From: Planctomycetota bacterium | GTDB taxonomy: Bacteria > Planctomycetota > Phycisphaerae > Sedimentisphaerales > Anaerohalosphaeraceae | Length of the DNA stretch: 64,000 nucleotides | Assembly: GCA_019456225.1 (NCBI GenBank) | Contig: VRUI01000010.1 | Coordinates: 1 to 64,000, forward strand | Reading direction: 5' to 3' | Shown here: positions 61,372 to 64,000 of the stretch, piece by piece | Position numbering within the stretch: position 1 is the first letter of the stretch | Layout: every line of letters begins with the position of its first letter | Notes under the pieces: generated by a model | The model's database searches: none | The model's input: only the letters and a program-made list of their open reading frames with translations | What the model was told of the DNA's origin: nothing | Translations under genes and position numbers: made by a program

Positions 61372-64000
61372 ATGAATATTTTTGGATTTATTGTTCGCAG
61401 CATTGTTTATTACCGGCGGCGTAATGTCGGACTTTTTTTGACAGCCGTTGTCAGCGCCGCGGTTCTCGCCGGGGCCTTGTTAGTTGGCGACTCTGTCCGC
61501 TACAGCCTGGCCAGGATTGTCGATCTGCGCCTTGGGGCGACCGATGTTGCACTTGTCAGTCAAAAGCGTTTCTTTACCGTCGCTCTTGCCGATAGAATCT
61601 CCGAAAAACTTGATGCTGACGTTGCACCCGTTATGCAGTTGGTGGGTATGGTAAGCAATAGTGACTCCACAGAACGCCTAAATCAGGCTCAGGTGCTGGG
61701 AGTTAACGGAAGGTTTTTCGATATTGGCTCAGCAGCCGATCCGTTTGCCGAAAGGAAAGAGGGGATTGTCGTTAATCAGCAGGCCGCAGCCCGGCTGGGG
61801 GTAAAAGCTGGCGACGAGATTCTGCTTAGAATAGGCAAGCCCGGCCAAATGTCGCGGGACGTTGGGCTCGTTCCGGATACCGATCTTACAGTCGTTTATC
61901 GCGGTCAGGTCATTAAGGTTATCGACGATGAAGGCTTTGGAAGATTCAGCTTGCGAGGCGACCAGGTCGCTCCATTTAACATATTCGTACCGCTAAACTG
62001 GCTCGCTAAAAAGATCGATAAGGATGGACTTTGTAATACTTTACTAGTTGCCGGCAAGGGCCTTTCTACCAAAAAAGCTGACGCTGCTTTAACGGAGGTC
62101 ATCAGCCTCAATGATGTTGGTTTGGAGACCAAGGCAGTTGCAGGTAGTGATGAAATACACATTAAAAGTCGGCGGGTTTTCATCGACGAGTTCCTTTCCG
62201 AGGATTTGTTAGGTATTAAAGGAGCAAAGGGCCATCTTACATATTTCGTAAACGAAATTCGGTCCGGCGAAAAAGCTACTCCCTATTCTATGGTTACCGC
62301 GACAGAAATGGCAGGCATCGCCGAAGATGAGATCGTTATCAATCAGTGGCTCGCAGAAGATATCGCCGCAAATGTGGGCGATACTGTAGAGCTTGCCTAC
62401 TACGTCATGGCCGATATGCGAAAGCTCATCGTCCATAATTCAAAATTTACTGTAAAAGGTATCGTTGCCGTCGATCGAGGCTTTGGCGAAAGAGAGCTAA
62501 TGCCCGATTTCCCCGGCCTTTCCGACGCCGAGAATTGCCGCGACTGGGACCCGGGCATGCCGGTTGATCTCGATAAGATCCGTGACAAGGACGAGGCCTA
62601 CTGGGATAAATATCGCGGCACACCAAAAGCTTTCATCACGCTAGCTGCCGGACAGAAAATCTGGGCCAATAGATTTGGAAATCTTACCGGAGCCAGGTAC
62701 CAGGGACAGCCAAACCTGCAGCGAATTACCGAAGAACTCACCGCCAGGATCGATCCGTCTAAGGCAGGATTTGCTTTTATTGATGTTCGCCAAGCCGGGC
62801 AAAAGGGCGTAAGTCAGGCCACAGATTTTGGTCAACTATTCATGGGCCTCAGCATGTTTCTTATCGCCGCGGCGATGATACTTACCTCTCTGGTATTTGG
62901 ATTTAGCATCGATAAACGCAGTGCAGAGATTGGCATGCTTAAGGCCGTCGGATTTACCGCAGGAACAGTACGCCGCATGTTTTTGCTCGAGGCGTCCGGC
63001 GTAGCTTTCACCGGCTGCATTTTCGGCGCAGCTTTGGGCGTGCTGTATACCAAGGCGATGATCCTCGGCCTTTCAACCGTTTGGTCAGGTGCCGTTTCTG
63101 CCACTTTCGTTTATTTCTATGGAAATTTTTCAACCGTTTGCATCGGTGCCCTCTGCGGGTTTTCTGTATCGATGTTTTCGGTATGGCTGAGCCTGCGAAA
63201 GCATTTGCGTAAAGAGGCCAGAGAGCTTTTGAACATGGGCGCCGAGGACATCTCGTCTTTGGTCAAAGGCGGCGCCGGGAAAAGCTTATGGGTTTCAGCG
63301 GCGGCGTTTGCCGGTGCGGCGGCTATTATTTTGCGTTTTTCCGGTAGCGGGGGCAGCGGCCAGGCCGGTGCGTTTTTCTGCGCTGGTGCATTGCTGCTTG
63401 TTGCCGGTATTTCACTGGTAAGATTAGTGCTTAAGGGTGCCTCTGTCTCCAGGGTTGGTTCTTTAGGCACCCTCGCCGGGTTTGCCTGGCGAAATGCCTC
63501 CAGACGCAGCGGCAGGAGCCTTGCCGTTGTCTCACTGATCGCCGCCGGAAGTTTTCTTGTCGTCTCAATCGGCGTCTTTCGCCATGACCCGCTCGCTCAT
63601 GCCGCCGAAAGGGATTCCGGCACCGGCGGGTTTGCACTGTTTGGACAGTCATCTATCCCGGTTGTAGGCGATCTTAACGATCTAAAGGGCCGCAAAAAAA
63701 TCGATCTTCTCGACAAAAAGTTTGATCCGGTCAGGATCGTTCAGATGCGCGTCCGCGACGGCGATGACGCCAGTTGCCTGAATCTTAATCGCGCCCAGAC
63801 GCCGCAGGTTATCGGTGTCGATCCTGTAAAGTTTCAGACCCGCGCCGCTTTCGGCAAGGTAAAGATGATAAAAGACCCAGTGGCCGGCGACGTATGGCAG
63901 CTTCTGGAAGTCGATGGCGCAGCCGGTGTTGTCAATGCCGTTGCCGATAATGCCACTGTCATCTGGGCACTTGGTAAAAAACTTGGCGATACAATCGATT
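61372..64000 (+). CDS. ABC transporter permease, FtsX-like (partial, runs off the right edge)
   Basis: This is a large membrane permease; 876 codons are visible with the frame open to the edge. The N-terminus is a membrane helix (VGLFLTAVVSAAVLAGALLVGDSV), then a long periplasmic region. A first FtsX domain near 485-620 (MGLSMFLIAAAMILTSLVFGF, the RSAEIGMLKAVGF coupling loop, FLLEASGVAFTGC) is followed by further helices (VSAAAFAGAAAIILRF and LVAGISLVRLVL). The segment NASRRSGRSLAVVSLIAAGSF starts a second unit. Two-unit permeases of this size are known as YbbP-like. It belongs with the ATPase at 60686. Confidence 0.85.
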   Translation, partial: MNIFGFIVRSIVYYRRRNVGLFLTAVVSAAVLAGALLVGDSVRYSLARIVDLRLGATDVALVSQKRFFTVALADRISEKLDADVAPVMQLVGMVSNSDSTERLNQAQVLGVNGRFFDIGSAADPFAERKEGIVVNQQAAARLGVKAGDEILLRIGKPGQMSRDVGLVPDTDLTVVYRGQVIKVIDDEGFGRFSLRGDQVAPFNIFVPLNWLAKKIDKDGLCNTLLVAGKGLSTKKADAALTEVISLNDVGLETKAVAGSDEIHIKSRRVFIDEFLSEDLLGIKGAKGHLTYFVNEIRSGEKATPYSMVTATEMAGIAEDEIVINQWLAEDIAANVGDTVELAYYVMADMRKLIVHNSKFTVKGIVAVDRGFGERELMPDFPGLSDAENCRDWDPGMPVDLDKIRDKDEAYWDKYRGTPKAFITLAAGQKIWANRFGNLTGARYQGQPNLQRITEELTARIDPSKAGFAFIDVRQAGQKGVSQATDFGQLFMGLSMFLIAAAMILTSLVFGFSIDKRSAEIGMLKAVGFTAGTVRRMFLLEASGVAFTGCIFGAALGVLYTKAMILGLSTVWSGAVSATFVYFYGNFSTVCIGALCGFSVSMFSVWLSLRKHLRKEARELLNMGAEDISSLVKGGAGKSLWVSAAAFAGAAAIILRFSGSGGSGQAGAFFCAGALLLVAGISLVRLVLKGASVSRVGSLGTLAGFAWRNASRRSGRSLAVVSLIAAGSFLVVSIGVFRHDPLAHAAERDSGTGGFALFGQSSIPVVGDLNDLKGRKKIDLLDKKFDPVRIVQMRVRDGDDASCLNLNRAQTPQVIGVDPVKFQTRAAFGKVKMIKDPVAGDVWQLLEVDGAAGVVNAVADNATVIWALGKKLGDTID

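Overview
The window reads as chromosome from a free-living, largely anaerobic bacterium, most likely of the Planctomycetota (Phycisphaerae or Sedimentisphaerales-like). This is inferred from gene content, not from a marker gene. The pointers are a Tat-exported Gfo/Idh/MocA oxidoreductase, a PQQ-propeller lipoprotein, a GH106-type glycosidase lipoprotein, a Sua5 plus phosphatase fusion, an exported Ni-type superoxide dismutase, a monomeric isocitrate dehydrogenase, and many rubrerythrin-type proteins. I see no phage, CRISPR array, tRNA or rRNA. The only mobile element is the 3' end of a group II intron at the left edge.

Layout. 1-76 is the intron end. 229-3291 holds rpsO, pnp and a cold-shock gene. 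3516-4892 is a sigma-54 activator with a degenerate receiver. 4975-16702 is a long minus-strand run of housekeeping genes: an AmpG-like permease, accD, rpe, pgk, gap, tilS, a TPR lipoprotein, ispD, cobO, a PilZ protein and murD. 16879-19644 is a GH106-like glycosidase and 19930-22161 is icd.

22497-46423 is a long plus-strand accessory region centred on oxygen, superoxide, peroxide and nitrosative stress. In order it holds a Fur/PerR regulator, rubrerythrin, thiol peroxidase, flavodiiron protein, superoxide reductase, ferritin, a second rubrerythrin-like protein and rubredoxin. Then come five Na+-NQR-like genes (nqrB, C, D, E, F) with no nqrA, an uncharacterised gene, a YyaL-type thioredoxin-fold protein and zwf. 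Three small metal-type lipoproteins, two short sulfite-reductase-like proteins, a third ferritin-like protein and Ni-SOD follow. The region ends with a DUF2400 protein, a transglutaminase-like orphan, and an Rrf2, cupin, Hcp, ferredoxin and permease group. The simplest reading is that NAD(P)H from zwf and central metabolism feeds rubredoxin and ferredoxin, which supply the O2/ROS/NO-reducing enzymes. The NQR-like complex may couple part of this flow to ion transport.

46434-64000 holds a histidine kinase, the tdh-kbl threonine pathway, a Gfo/Idh/MocA enzyme, the Sua5-phosphatase fusion with rpiB and a PfkB kinase, a pentapeptide-repeat K+ channel, and two tandem response regulators. It ends with a PQQ lipoprotein, a glycosyltransferase, an ABC ATPase and a large permease that runs off the right edge.

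The most striking non-coding pattern is a family of intergenic arrays with a strict 7-bp period. At least 15 occur, with differing units, mostly right after stop codons and often next to terminator hairpins. They resemble the heptamer repeats (STRR) of cyanobacteria. Several families of short dispersed palindromic repeats are also present.
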